Notes: generated by a model from the letters alone, not told the origin. A stretch of 64,000 nucleotides of DNA from Hordeum vulgare subsp. vulgare (GCF_904849725.1 NC_058524.1:25823001-25887000); one strand, 5' to 3'. Counted from the stretch's first letter, positions 21,500 to 32,276 are shown. A program made the numbers and translations.

Positions 21500-22460
21500 T
21501 GTGCCAAACTTGTTGAACAACAAGTATATATGCTATTTTTGTCAGCTATATATCTTCTTAGAATCGATTGAAAATTATACAGTAGACTACTATGAATGTA
21601 CTTGATTTTCTATAAATATTTCTAGATTTTTTGGGCGGTTCAAAATTACACCTAAAATTTGAACAAATTTTAAAAAATTGAAATCTCATGTTTCTCTTTG
21701 CTTATTACCCATAATTGGATGAAATTTGAACACTAGACTACTATGAATTCACTTGATTTTTGAACAAATTTAAAAAAATTCGAACAAATCTGGACAGAAA
21801 ATTGAAACCTTGTTTACTCTTTGCTCATACTCCCTCCGTCACAAAATAAGTGTCTTAAGCTTAATACAAATTTATACTAGAGCTAGTAGAAAGTTAAGAT
21901 AGTTATTTTTGGGACAGAGGGAGTAGTACATAATAGGTTGAGTTTTGAATAGTACACTTCTATGAATAAACTTGATTTTCTGTAATGTTTTTAGATTTTT
22001 TGGGTATTTCAAAATTTCTCATAAAATTTGGATGCATTTGGAAAGAAAGTCTGAATATTGTTTCACTTTGCTCCTTGTCCTTAATTGGCTGAAATTTGAA
22101 GAGCATACTACTATGAATTTACTTTTTTCTGAAAGTTTTTCAGATTTTTCTGGGCAGTTCAAGTTTTTGCTCAAAATTTGAACAAATCTGGACAGAAATT
22201 CGATATCTTGTTTTCTCTTTGCTCATTTACCAGAATTGTTTGAAACTTGAACAGTAGACTACTAAGAATTTACTTGATTTATCGTAATGTTTTTAGATAT
22301 TTATGGGCATTTCATTCTTACACCCAAAAGTTGAACAATCTCGACCGAAACTTGAAATCTCGCTTGTCTTTGCTCCATGAACAGAATTGGATGGAATTAA
22401 AACAATAGACTACTATGAATATACTTGCTTTTTTAATATTTTTTTTAGATTTTTCTTTGA
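21500..22460. repeat. Tandem array with 151-bp period, about six units
   Basis: The anchor CTATGAAT (or one-base variant) occurs at 21590, 21741, 21960, 22111, 22262 and 22413. The spacing is 151 bp except for 21741-21960, where a 94-bp Stowaway plus TA is inserted and about 28 bp are missing. Each unit carries ACTTGATTTTCTGTAATG, TTTTTAGATTTTT, GAACAAATCTGGACAGAAA and CTCTTTGCTCAT. Units are diverged. No open frame is shared. Confidence 0.88.
21830..21923. mobile_element. Stowaway MITE inside the 151-bp array
   Basis: CTCCCTCCGTCACAAAATAA at the left and TTTGGGACAGAGGGAG at the right are flanked by TA (21828-21829, 21924-21925). It is 94 bp. It landed after the array had formed, because neighbouring units lack it. 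Confidence 0.9.
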
Positions 22461-22464
22461 AGAA

Positions 22465-22920
22465 TTTTTTTTGACAAAAATTGCATTTTTTTTTGGCATT
22501 CATACATGATTGCATGGACTACAAACTTTTATTTTTTGTTGGGATTTTTTTTCCCCTCCCAAGGTAAAAATACATGATCTAATTAAGTGTGTGACACTGT
22601 ATCTAGAGGCAGATAAAATGGGGTATTTTATCAATTGTAATCTAAGATGGGGTATATTGACCCAATTAGAGGAAAGGTGGGTCAGATGACCAATCAGCCT
22701 GTTGAAAATGCCCTTATAACAACCAAGGAGAAAACAGGGTTGCCTATCAGCCAAGAGTCATTTTTATTTCCATTATATTTTACATTTCTTTTAAACCGGA
22801 GCCTTTAGGGCCATGTGCATTAATTTAGAAGAGCATAATTGCTCGTTTAATTAATGGAATATTGGACGAAAATCAAATATCTTATATTTTGATAGAGGTG
22901 CACAAAATATATTATGATTT
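22465..22920. other. Non-coding DNA
   Basis: No gene or TE terminus is recognised between the 151-bp array and the next Stowaway. Confidence 0.5.
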
Positions 22921-22924
22921 TATA

Positions 22925-23048
22925 TTCCCTCCGTCTCAAAATTCTTGTCTTAACTTTATCTAGAAATGAACGTATCTAAATATTAAAACTTGACTAGATA
23001 CATTCATATTTAAACAAATTTAAGACAAGAATTTTGAGACGGAGGGAG
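22925..23048. mobile_element. Stowaway MITE
   Basis: TTCCCTCCGTCTCAAAATTC pairs with GAATTTTGAGACGGAGGGAG, with TA flanks (22923-22924, 23049-23050). It is 124 bp long and the same subfamily as 7531-7654 and 23424-23547. Confidence 0.92.
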
Positions 23049-23361
23049 TACTATTATCATAGAGATGCAGAACATGAGGGACACCAATATATGCGAAACT
23101 TTTTCTGGGAGCGTTTTCCGGCTAACACTAATGCAATTTCAACTAAAGTTGCCATGAAAATTCTACATAACTTGCCATGATCAGAAGAGAAAGTTAGTAT
23201 GTAACATAAAAAAGTCAGCCATCTTTAAAAAAAAATGGCATCGGCTTGATTTGGATCCAATGGCCGTGGGGACGGTCCCTAGGACCTCCCCTGTAGGGAA
23301 CATACGCCAGTTAACATTTCCCTACTGCTTCTAGCGATTAAAAGAAAACTACTGCCAACTC

Positions 23362-23710
23362 CCTTTTTGTGTTCCCTTCAGTATCGTTTGAACTGAATAT
23401 TTTTGCAAGCCCAAAGTCTAATACTCCCTCCGTCCCAAAATTCTTGTCTTATATTTGTCTATAAATTAATGTATCTAGTCATGTTTTAGTATTTAGATAC
23501 ATTCATTTTTAGACAAACCTAAGACAAGAATTTTGGAACGGAGGGGGTATTTAGGATTCATTTCACTGTCCATAAGAATGTTGCTTGCTTTAAGATCCCT
23601 ATGTATGACACGTATCCGAGAGTGTTTATGCAAATATAGAAGTCCTTGTGCTATCCCTTCAATAATCGCTCTTCTTTTGTTCCAGTTTAATAAAGCTCTT
23701 TTAGTTTCAT
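23362..23710 (-). pseudogene. Receptor-like kinase exon fragment, split by a Stowaway
   Basis: On the - strand from 23710 the frame reads [15 protein letters not shown], then [12 protein letters not shown], then the catalytic loop [14 protein letters not shown], and stops at NPK. A 124-bp Stowaway (23424-23547) intervenes, after which DFGLAKIFSSND continues. This is kinase subdomains VI-VII as in cysteine-rich or S-domain receptor kinases. An AG splice acceptor lies just upstream of the fragment. The rest of the kinase, ectodomain and membrane span are absent. Removing the MITE and one TA does not restore the frame (one base short), so the fragment is dead regardless. Confidence 0.85.
23424..23547. 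mobile_element. Stowaway MITE inside a kinase remnant
   Basis: CTCCCTCCGTCCCAAAATTC and TTTTGGAACGGAGGGGG form the ends; TA flanks at 23422-23423 and 23548-23549. It is 124 bp and inserted between the catalytic-loop and DFG codons of the kinase fragment. Confidence 0.92.
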
Positions 23711-23869
23711 CTGCAGAGGCCTTCGGTGACGGTACATCTTTTCCATGCACCAAATTAGAGCGTAGCAAACAAATACTCTACTCCATAGCAGGATAATAAT
23801 CATGTCACTCACGGGTTTCATGCAGTTTACTAGCAAGTTCAAAACCCATTCCTTTTCAGAATCTACTAC

Positions 23870-25300
23870 TCCCTTCGTCCAATAATACAAGACGCCTTTT
23901 GGCACTATCCTAATGTAAAAAAACGTTTCACACCTCACGCATCAACTCCCAAAGCCTATGTAGTACATCATCGCAAGTCACTGAGGTAGACTTGGTGTCT
24001 TTGCCACAGGTGTCTCTCTTGAGCAAATGTCTATATTTCTTGCATTAATTGTTTGGTCGCTAAGAAACCCGTCGCGAGCTTCAATTCCATACTGTTATTT
24101 TCATCTAGATCCTCACAAGCACTGCCAGATCGGCGACTCACCCGTTGGATTGCTACTAGCCGCACCCCGCTCATTGGATACCAGACTGGAAGTACTTGGA
24201 TGAAGATTGCCCATCTGCATGATGTTAGGTTGGTTTGAGGGATGCTAGTATCTTTTCTTTACACTGATTTAATATCATTACTGGTATTATTGTATATTAC
24301 CTCCATACCGAATTACTTCTATTATGGGACGGGAGAGTATTTGTCAAGATACAGATGTAGATGTATGTAGAAATGTTTTAATATATATATACATATGTAT
24401 CTAGACAAATCTAAGACATGTAATTCAGGACAATGTGATTGTGTGTGTATGTGAAAATGTTTGAAGAATATATCCGTGTTTACTTTGATAAAAAATATAT
24501 ATGTACCTACAATTTTTTGTTCAGAACAAATGGCCATTTTCCGCGCCCATGCAATGAGTACATGCATTTTTTTTCTCGAAACATCTACAGACTTTTCATC
24601 ATCATGTAACACACATTTACTTCCTCCATTTACTTATACAAGACCACAAACTCCCTCCATTTCATTGTGATATTAATTTGTGTCGTGGAAGACAACCATC
24701 AAGATATGTCTGCCCATTAGCTCTCATGAAGAATAATTAAAGTATATATGTATAAAAAGAAAGAACCAGGGATTGAGCCCAGGTCTCCTTGAAACTGAGT
24801 ATGGCTGCTAGGCACTAACACACTAGTGCATTCGTGGTAAATAGGAAGGCGCGACATACTTGAGGGATGGAAGCCGGTTTTTCCAAAAAAAAATCAGTTT
24901 TTTTTCCTTATTTTTCACGGGATTTTTCTGTTTCTTTCTCTGTTTTTCTTTCCTTTATTTTTTTTTCTTAATTTACCTTCAGTTCACATTTTTTCTATTT
25001 CGATTTACACTGGATTTTTTTACTTTCTTTTTTCGGTTTTGTTTATTTCTTTCCCTTTTTCATCGGGTTTCTTTGTTTTTCTTAATTTCTTTTTGTGTTT
25101 TCACTGTTTTCATTCTTTTTTGCATTGGTTTATTATGATTTTTCATTTTTTTCATTTTTATTGCTCTTCTTTGTTTTTCTTTGTTTTTTTATCGATTTTC
25201 ACCTACTACTTTTTTGCTCAAGACATGTTAACTTTTTCATTAGACATTCAATTTTCTGCATGCAATAAAAACATTTAATATATACACTTATTTACTTATC
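23870..25300. other. Non-coding DNA with MITE scraps and T-rich tracts
   Basis: A half-Stowaway end occurs at 23870 (CTCCCTTCGTCCAATAATAC). From 24890 to 25200 the sequence is almost entirely T-rich with short C/G interruptions, producing spurious Phe/Leu-rich frames. No gene is recognised. Confidence 0.55.
24300..24336. mobile_element. Possible internally deleted Stowaway (37 bp)
   Basis: CCTCCATACCGAATTACTTC at the left and GGGACGGGAGAG at the right, with TA on each side (24298-24299, 24337-24338). Only the termini remain. Confidence 0.5.
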
Positions 25301-25309
25301 ATGAAGGCA

Positions 25310-25700
25310 CAAATTTACTTTTGTGAAATGCACATTCGTGCCTCTCGATTATTTTTTTATGCTTCCGCGGGAGGCATAGTTTTAATTCACGTGGATGCAC
25401 CGATTTCTTTCCATCTCGAAGAAAGAAAGAAAAACACATTTTTTTTCTTTCACGAGAGTTACAGATTTGATTTCCATGAAGGCGCAAATTTGCTTCCTTG
25501 TGCCTCTTCAGAAAATGAAAGTGAAAAACTGAAAAAAAAATCGTGCTTCCGATTCGTTTTTCTTTTGCAAAAGAAAGAAGGTTCATGAAAACCTATCAAC
25601 ATGGGTTTTACTTTCGTATATCTCAACTTGGGGAATCCAACACTAAAAATGGCTCGAGATTTAGACGCACGATTTAAGAGATAAAATGTCTTGAAAAACG
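25310..25700. repeat. Degenerate CTCTCG/GAGGCA repeat region
   Basis: Contains GGCACAAATTTAC, CGTGCCTCTCG, CCGCGGGAGGCATAG and CACGAGAGTTACAG motifs, and then a stretch with CAACATGGGTTTTACTTTCG, like the sequence family at 18180-18640. It ends about 200 bp before the F-box gene's likely transcription start. Confidence 0.55.
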
Positions 25701-25993
25701 AATTTACGAAAAACAACAACAACTCGCATGTTAGCATGCCTTTTTTTTTTCCCGAGTTGAAGCAGGATAGTATGTGTGCCAGCCCAGAACGGACCGTGCA
25801 CCTAGCGGGCCTGGGTGGGCTGTGCCGTGCCAGGCCAGCCCATTTGGCCAGGTTTTCCAACGGAAGAAAGATACATAGCAAAGCGGCAAACTCCCACCCT
25901 CTCAACCCCTACCACACCCCGGCGGCGCCGCCGCCGCCGTCCGCTGCTACGCTGAAGGATCAAGGACTCATCGCCATTGCCGCCAGCCTTCGT

Positions 25994-26093
25994 GTAAGTT
26001 CTCTTCCCCGCCCTCCAACCAGGTCGGAAATTTCTTGGAAATTTCTTGATCTCAACACTTAAATTTGTTTTCTCTGCGGCCATGTCCGTGCAG
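25994..26093 (+). other. Probable 5'-UTR intron of the F-box gene
   Basis: A good donor (CGT|GTAAGT at 25994) and a good acceptor (CCGTGCAG ending 26093) bracket 100 bp just upstream of the chosen ATG at 26111. The GC-rich leader at about 25890-25993 would be the first, non-coding exon. Without transcripts this is an inference. Confidence 0.6.
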
Positions 26094-26110
26094 GCTGCCC
26101 GTTCGACGAA

Positions 26111-29100
26111 ATGCCCCCGGAGGCATCCAAGCGGTGGGTGCCGGTTGCCCGGCCGGCAGTGGCGTCTCCTGCCGCGGGCAACCCGTCCGACGGAACGCCC
26201 CCGAATGTATCCAAGCGGTGGGTGCCGGTCAACCGGCCGGCCGTGACGCCTCCTGCTGCAGGCAACCCGTCCGAAGGAACGCCCCCGAAGGTAGTGCCGG
26301 TGAGCCGACCCGTGGCGACGGGGACGCCTCACAGGGCAGGCAAACCATCGAAGGAAATCCCCTCCAAGCGATGGGTGCCCGTTAACCGGCCGGCCGTGAC
26401 GTCTCCTGTTACAGGCAACCTGCCCGACGGAATGCCCCTGAAGGTGGTGCCGGTGAACCGGCCAATGGGGACGGGGAAGTCTCGCGGGGCAGGCAAACCA
26501 TCCAACGAGATCCCCAACCGGAAGGTATCCAAGCAATGGGTGCCGGTTAACCGACCGCAGACTGTGGAGACATCTTGCGGGGCAGGCGAACCCGCCGACA
26601 GGCTCAGTGACCTCCCGGACGCGCTGCTGCACCACATCATGTCTTTCTTGAAGGCATGGGAGATGGTTGGCACGTGCAGGCTCTCACGGAGGTGGCGCAA
26701 CCTCTGGGCCTCTGCGCCTTGCATCGACGTCCGTGTGGGACGCCATGATAACCCACCCGAGGAGTTCGCCAAGTTTGTTCACCGGCTGCTGCGCAGCCGG
26801 GACGCGCTCGCACCATTGGACACGCTACGTGCGCGCTCGGTCGGCGAGAATGATTTCTATGAGACTTATAACAATGGCAATGTCAAGGGCTGGATCCGTA
26901 CTGCTATCAAGCGAAAAGCTCGTGTTATTCAGCTTAATGGGCATCTCCACAAGTACTTTACGCTGGATCACATAGACTTCGCCTCTTGCCATCTCAGAAT
27001 CTTGAAACTGTCGTATGTCAAACTAGATGATAAAGTTGTGAAGCAGCTCTCTTCTCAGTGCCCTTTGGAAGAACTAGAGCTCAAGAGCTGTGTGGTAGGT
27101 GTCAGTGACATTTTGTCCTTCTCTCTGAAGAGTTTGACCATGGTCAAGTGCAAGCTTACTATGAACCTCTTGGTAGATGCTCCAAACCTCATCTTCTTTC
27201 GTTGCATCAAACCGGAGAAGTGGGTTCCCGTATTCAAGAACTCTGTGTCTCTTATTGGAGGCAGTATCATGCTTGATGACTCTTTATTAAGTCGTGAGTT
27301 TCAAAAGTACCATGAGGATGAGGATGAGGATGAATTCCCTCAGACTAGTGATGAAGATGACGACATCGATAATACAAATGGCCAGTGCAATGGTAACAGT
27401 GCTGCTGCTGCTGAGGGCTTTCTGGATAGTATCTTGTTTGGCAGCTTTTCTGATTACTGTGATGACTATTCTGATGATTTTTATGATGGCTATTCTGATG
27501 ACATCAAAGATGATTATGATTATGGAAGTGACATAAATAGTGACGATGGTACATACGAATATAGTGAAATTGCAAATGGCTCTGAAGATAAATATTTTGG
27601 AAACTGTTACGATGGCTTTGAATTCAGTAAGGGTGGTAAAATTTCTGGCTACAGTAAAAACCATGGGTTTAACGACTATGAAACATTAGGTGGCCAAAAT
27701 ATTCTTTGCAGCCTTTCAAATGCCAGAAGCATAGAGCTACTAGGTCATTCAGGAGAGGTACAATTATGAACTTCTTCACTGATGTATTTCAATTTAGTCT
27801 ATACCTTATACTTTCCCTACTGTGTACGAAGTAATAGTGGACATGGTCCTTATATCAGCACACTACAATACTTGCATGCAAAATAATTTCGTCAATTTTC
27901 TGGCGTACACTTTTTCTAACTATGTACAGCTCAGTTAAGAATCGGAAAATTGCTGCAGTTTACTGATGTTGAATTGTTGTTGAATGAAGTGCTGCTTTAG
28001 GTGCTTGCTATCATATGGTTGCATTTTTCTTTCTTTTCGTTCCAGAATGGATATGCTGTATTTACAAGTTTTTCAAATCTTCACTAGGCCTACCTGCTTT
28101 GGTATTTGTGGATAAGAATGACCTATCACCCGCTGGCAGTGTTTTAAAAGCAAATTTGCCTTGCTGGCCGGTTATGTGTCATCCAGATTAGTGTGTTAAG
28201 TCAGCAAACATGAGATGAACCCATTAGAGAGGAGAGAAGGACATGTGATAAGGAATAGAGAGAGAACAATTTCTTTCACTTTTTAATCAACTTGTTGGCT
28301 CATTTTGTGAAGTGGCGGCTCACTGACATGACCCATTTACTTGGTCTCTCAGCGAGGCATGTTGGATGCCATGTAAGCAAAACCAAAGTTGAGGGGGTTA
28401 CACAAACTGTTTTATAGTAGGTCTAATCTGGACTTCTGGAAAGCAAATTGGACTTTTCCCTATAAAATGCAATCATTTTTGTTCCTAGCCTATGATTGAT
28501 TTGATGCCTTTAAAGGTTTCATAAATTGAACTTTGGCAAACTGGCAGTGCTAGTGGTATGAGGCTTTCTACTTCCACATTATTATTAATGACTTCAGAAC
28601 ATCTTGTTTGTGTTTCATGATCGACTTGACAGAAAACTAGTTTTACCTTGCGGATCAAGAGAACATTTGTAATGTTTCTATTATCTGATGTTGTAGGTGA
28701 ATCAACAGATTGTTAAAACTTCAGAATGCCTAGTGTGTCATATTTGATGATCACAGTAATTCTATTGAAGCGATTTTGGCGATTCTTGCATTACCATATA
28801 ATTTTATTTCATGGCATTGCATAATCATCATGTCAGTTAGTACATGCCTATTTCCACACACTGTTCACATACAAAATTGCATCACTATCGTTGTCCATTT
28901 GTTTCTATATATGTAACAACTCACTTTAAAACAAATTATGAAGGTGGTTCTGAGGAGGGAATCAGTAAGTTGTCCAACTTTCAATAACCTGAAGACTTTG
29001 TCCCTTGGTGAATGGTGTATCAGTAGGGGTGCTGATTTTGACATACTAGTTCGATTACTTCAGCATACACCTTACTTAGAGAATCTCTTTCTTCAACTTG

Positions 29101-29413
29101 AAATGGTACGTACATGTATTTTCTCAAGGTTTGCATTTTGATACATTGCTTCATGATTTTAGCTGACAGTTCATCAAGCTAATATTATTCTTTGCCCTCC
29201 TAAAAGAACTTTGACATCCAAAATGCATTGGCAAGATGTAAACCGAACGGAGGATCATTTGCTTGCAAACACCTTAGAATGGTGAAGATCAAATGCACCA
29301 AGGATGATCCTAGAGTACATATGTTGGCACAGTTGTTTAAGGCTAATGACATACCGCTTGAGAAGATTTGTGTACGCCGGAGTGGGAGCTTCAGTGAGTA
29401 CCTCGGCCCTTGA
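26111..29413 (+). CDS. F-box protein with LRR/FBD-like region (3 coding exons)
   Basis: Coding exons are 26111-27757, 28944-29105 and 29207-29413, all joined in phase 0 with GT...AG introns, giving 671 aa. Residues 1-160 are a Pro-rich stretch of about six imperfect repeats around (S)KRWVPVNRPAV. The F-box lies at about 162-203 (DRLSDLPDALLHHIMSFL, then TCRLSRRWRNLW). LRR-like segments follow (LRILKLSYVKLDD, LEELELKSCVVG). Residues 401-500 are an acidic Asp/Glu/Tyr-rich insert. Exons 2-3 add further LRR/FBD-like sequence (FNNLKTLSLGEWC; CKHLRMVKIKC; IPLEKICVRRSGS). F-box proteins are the substrate-recruiting subunits of SCF ubiquitin ligases; the substrate here is unknown. The ATG at 26111 is the first in-frame start after the 5'-UTR intron. 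The frame is intact, but the long N-terminal repeats and acidic insert are unusual for the family. Confidence 0.8.
27758..28943 (+). other. Intron of the F-box gene
   Basis: Begins GTACAATTATG and ends AAATTATGAAG; 1,186 bp, AT-rich, with no recognised nested gene. If it were not spliced the protein would stop after two or three residues (GEVQL then stop), which gives a plausible 552-aa shorter form. Confidence 0.75.
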
Positions 29414-30630
29414 GTTCATATACCTAGTTCTTCTTCAGTGTTAAGAAGCATTGTTTAAGAAATAAGAGACATTCTACCTTGTGTAGGAAAAGCGAAATCT
29501 AGTTTAAATGCAGTTATTTTATTATATTTCAACCATATAACTTTATTTGGCAAGATGTTCATTTATTCTTTTGACTTGAACCATTCTTCTGCGCATGTAA
29601 ATCTGTACATTTACTGTCTCTCTGATCTAGTGATCATTCTGCCAGATCTTCGTATGCTAAAGCTAAACAGGGAAATTAACATTGCCGAAATGCGTGCCTG
29701 TCGGTAAAAAACCTGGACCCTTTCAAAAGTACTTGTACGGTATGACTATATATGTCCTTTTCACCTTGTAGTCGTCACTATTTTCGATAATTGCAACTTT
29801 ATTTTTGTAGGTAGAATGCAAGGCACTTGGACCAGCCGCTGGGAGGCGATTTTTACCCACCACGACAATAATTCCTGCAGGCCTATGGCAGAGCCTTACC
29901 TCAGACAATATCATCCTGAGAACTTAGCAATTATTGTTACCTTATGTTCATTTTTTACCGTGTAGTGTGTTTTTCTCTACTCCTCTATTGTGACCATGGG
30001 TGACTTGTGGTGTGCTCTAGTTTTTTTCTTTCTGGAATGACAATGACATGACATTCGGGACGAGTTTGGATGGTGTTTTAACAAATCTGGTGTTATACTT
30101 CCGGGAACTGCTATGAATCAGACTATTGCTTCTTTAGCTTCCCATCGTATTAGTTTTTCACTGTATGATTGGATTCCTTTGGAATGTGCAATGGGCCAGA
30201 GAAATGTGCTTCTTAGTTTCATACAAGTATCTACTAGTGGAGATCTATTTCATAAAAACTACTCAGAAATCTCTCCACGGTCTAATTGTTACCACCATCG
30301 GCCCCATGCAATTTGCTTCTGTATGAAGATATTTTGTTTCCTACCAGTGGAATTTATTTCCACCGCAAATTAATCCTACTCCGTACCAAGGATATTTTGT
30401 TTCCGTGTGGTAACAACATTGTTTTAAACTGATTTTTAATTTGATCTAATATTTTTGTTTTCAAACATGGAAAATGTGCTTTTAGCAGCCAAAGTTTTGT
30501 TTTGGTGTAACGTGAAATTGTGCTACCAATGTTTTTTCCCCCTTCTATCAGCCGTCTTCTAACAACAACAACAGAGCCTTTCAGTCCCAAACAAGCTGGG
30601 CATGCTAGAGTTGAAACCCATAACATATTA
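29414..30630. other. 3' flank of the F-box gene, no further gene recognised
   Basis: The first few hundred bases are probably 3' UTR. A repeat-like motif at 30560-30625 (ACAACAACAACAGAGCC, then CCCAAACAAGCTGGGC) resembles a widespread grass interspersed-repeat tail but is too short to classify. Confidence 0.5.
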
Positions 30631-30703
30631 AAACCAAGTCATGGTTTTGAATTTCAAAAAATAAATATCATGGTTTTTGAATTTCAAAAAATAAATATCA
30701 TGG
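30631..30703. repeat. Two-copy short tandem repeat (~33 bp)
   Basis: ATCATGGTTTTTGAATTTCA followed by AAAAATAAATATCATGG is repeated almost exactly twice in direct orientation. Confidence 0.8.
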
Positions 30704-30914
30704 TTTTGACACGTGGACATAAGTATCTTTTTTTTGTATTTTTGGAATAAACAATAACTTGAAAGTGCATCTCTATATTACCCTAGTTGGTTTTAATGAT
30801 TTGTGGCAAAACTATTGAGATGAGTAATGTTCTTATTTCAGGGACATCGTATGGCTTACTGTGTATCATGTTTGGTTAGAAGTGGAAGATGATCCCACCA
30901 CGTCACCTCACCCG

Positions 30915-31247
30915 GTGAACAGTACGACGGTTTGGACTATAAAAAATGTTCAAAAAAATTCAATTTTTTTATGGTGCAAGATGCTTCTATGTGTGAACTC
31001 CCTGCAAAATTTTATGAAGTTTGGACATTCGAGGAGCTTGCGGCAAAAAACACAAAATCAGGCATGAATAGTGCGATTTTCATAAGTTTCTAACATATCC
31101 GGAATTTGTCTTTTTTGCCGTGAGCTCCTCGAATGTCCAAACTTCACAAAATTTTGCAGGAAGTTCACACATAGGAGCATCTTCTACCACAAAATAATTT
31201 GAATTTTTTAAAACATTTTTTGTACCCCAAACTGGAATACTGTTCAC
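30915..31247. mobile_element. Foldback (long-TIR) MITE
   Basis: The 333-bp element has arms of about 125-150 bp. GTGAACAGTA at the left pairs with TACTGTTCAC at the right, and further in GTTTGGACATTCGAGGAGCT pairs with AGCTCCTCGAATGTCCAAAC exactly. The centre holds an A-rich spacer with AATAGTGCG. No coding sequence is present, and target duplication is uncertain. It is similar in design to the elements at 31321-31714 and 47064-47335. Confidence 0.75.
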
Positions 31248-31320
31248 GCCCAGGCTCATTTGAACCCGGGAGCCAAAACGCCGCGTTACTTAATAGGCAT
31301 ACATAGGAGTGCGGACGTTT

Positions 31321-31714
31321 GGAGCTCGGCCTTCATGGAGGCCGAAATTTTTGAATAATTCAAAATTCAAACTTTTTGGTTTCAAAAAAATCTGAAAAAA
31401 ATATGGAAGTAAAGAAGGATGTTATGCGTATGTGTGCAAAAATTTAGGATGAAATACCTTGAAATACGATCTGCACAAAAAAGACAAATTCATGACCTGA
31501 AATGATGAATAGTGTCATGTGTAAAAAAGCCTCAGATTTGTCTTTTTTGCACAGCCCTCATTTCAATGTATTTTTTTTTTGAAAATTTACACACATGTGT
31601 GTTACCCCTTCACTTATCCCTGTATTTGTTTTCAGAATTTTTTGGAATGTAAAAATATGAATTTTCATGAAATTTGAGTTTCAAATTTAAAGGGCTCCAT
31701 GAAGCTCGGGAGCC
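31321..31714. mobile_element. Foldback (long-TIR) MITE
   Basis: The left arm starts GGAGCTCGGCCTTCATGGAG and the right arm ends CTCCATGAAGCTCGGGAGCC; inner arms pair around AAAAAAGACAAATTCATG and CAGATTTGTCTTTTTTGCAC. The spacer contains AATAGTGTCATGTG. The element is about 394 bp and non-coding. Confidence 0.72.
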
Positions 31715-31885
31715 AAAAGCAATTTTCGGCATACATAGGGACAAAGAAACATTACCACCTGCCTTAATGAGCATACATTTAGCTTTGCTCTAAAGTCAGA
31801 CAATCTTAAATTTGACCAAATTAAGTTTATATATATAGATAAAACACCAATATTTACGATCACTAATTGGTATCACCAGACTCAT

Positions 31886-32082
31886 CCTGAAGTATAGTTC
31901 CATATTTGTGTTGTACTCCCTCCGTCCGGAAATACTTGTCCTAGAAATAATAAAATGGATGTATCTATAACTAAAATAAGTCTAGATACATCCATTTCGA
32001 AGACAACTATTTTCGGACGGAGGGAGTACCTATTTGATGTCCTGAAGTATAGTTCCATATTTGTGTTGTACCTATTTGATGT
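31886..32082 (+). repeat. Two-copy tandem repeat, first copy interrupted by a Stowaway
   Basis: The unit contains GAAGTATAGTTCCATATTTG and TGTTGTACCTATTTGATGTC. Copy 1 is 31886-31915 plus 32027-32040, interrupted by the MITE at 31916-32026. Copy 2 at 32041-32082 is uninterrupted and shows a single TA at the insertion point. Confidence 0.9.
31916..32026. mobile_element. Stowaway MITE with adjacent empty site
   Basis: CTCCCTCCGTCCGGAAATAC at the left and TTTTCGGACGGAGGGAG at the right; TA at 31914-31915 and 32027-32028. It is 111 bp. The neighbouring tandem copy keeps the pre-insertion sequence. Confidence 0.94.
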
Positions 32083-32240
32083 CCTAACTGTTAAACTTTT
32101 TGCCTTCAATTTTTATCCAAACAAGTTTACATAGACCTCGGCACTGTTTTATAAAAATGTGTTGCGATCTCTGTAATCTGATTGTGGTGTATTTCTGGCA
32201 TGCACGTAATAACTATTCCCTCTATATATAAATACCTGTA

Positions 32241-32276
32241 CTCCCTCTGTTCCTAAATATTTGGATACAGGGAGAG
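32241..32276. mobile_element. Internally deleted Stowaway (36 bp)
   Basis: CTCCCTCTGTTCCTAAATAT is joined directly to GGATACAGGGAGAG and flanked by TA (32239-32240, 32277-32278). Only terminal sequence is left, as expected of an internal-deletion derivative. Confidence 0.65.

Noticed and set aside
24770..24840. tRNA-like stretch (GGGATTGAGCCCAGGTCTCC)
   Set aside because: It resembles an inverted T-arm, but the rest of a cloverleaf (acceptor stem, anticodon arm) cannot be formed; it is more likely a TE-associated motif.
24860..25280. 92-aa and 79-aa Phe/Leu-rich frames that look like membrane proteins
   Set aside because: They are translations of a T-rich low-complexity tract.
25802..26635. 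277-aa open frame on the - strand opposite the F-box gene
   Set aside because: It is antisense to the repeated 5' part of the F-box coding exon; its His/Arg repeats mirror the sense repeats.
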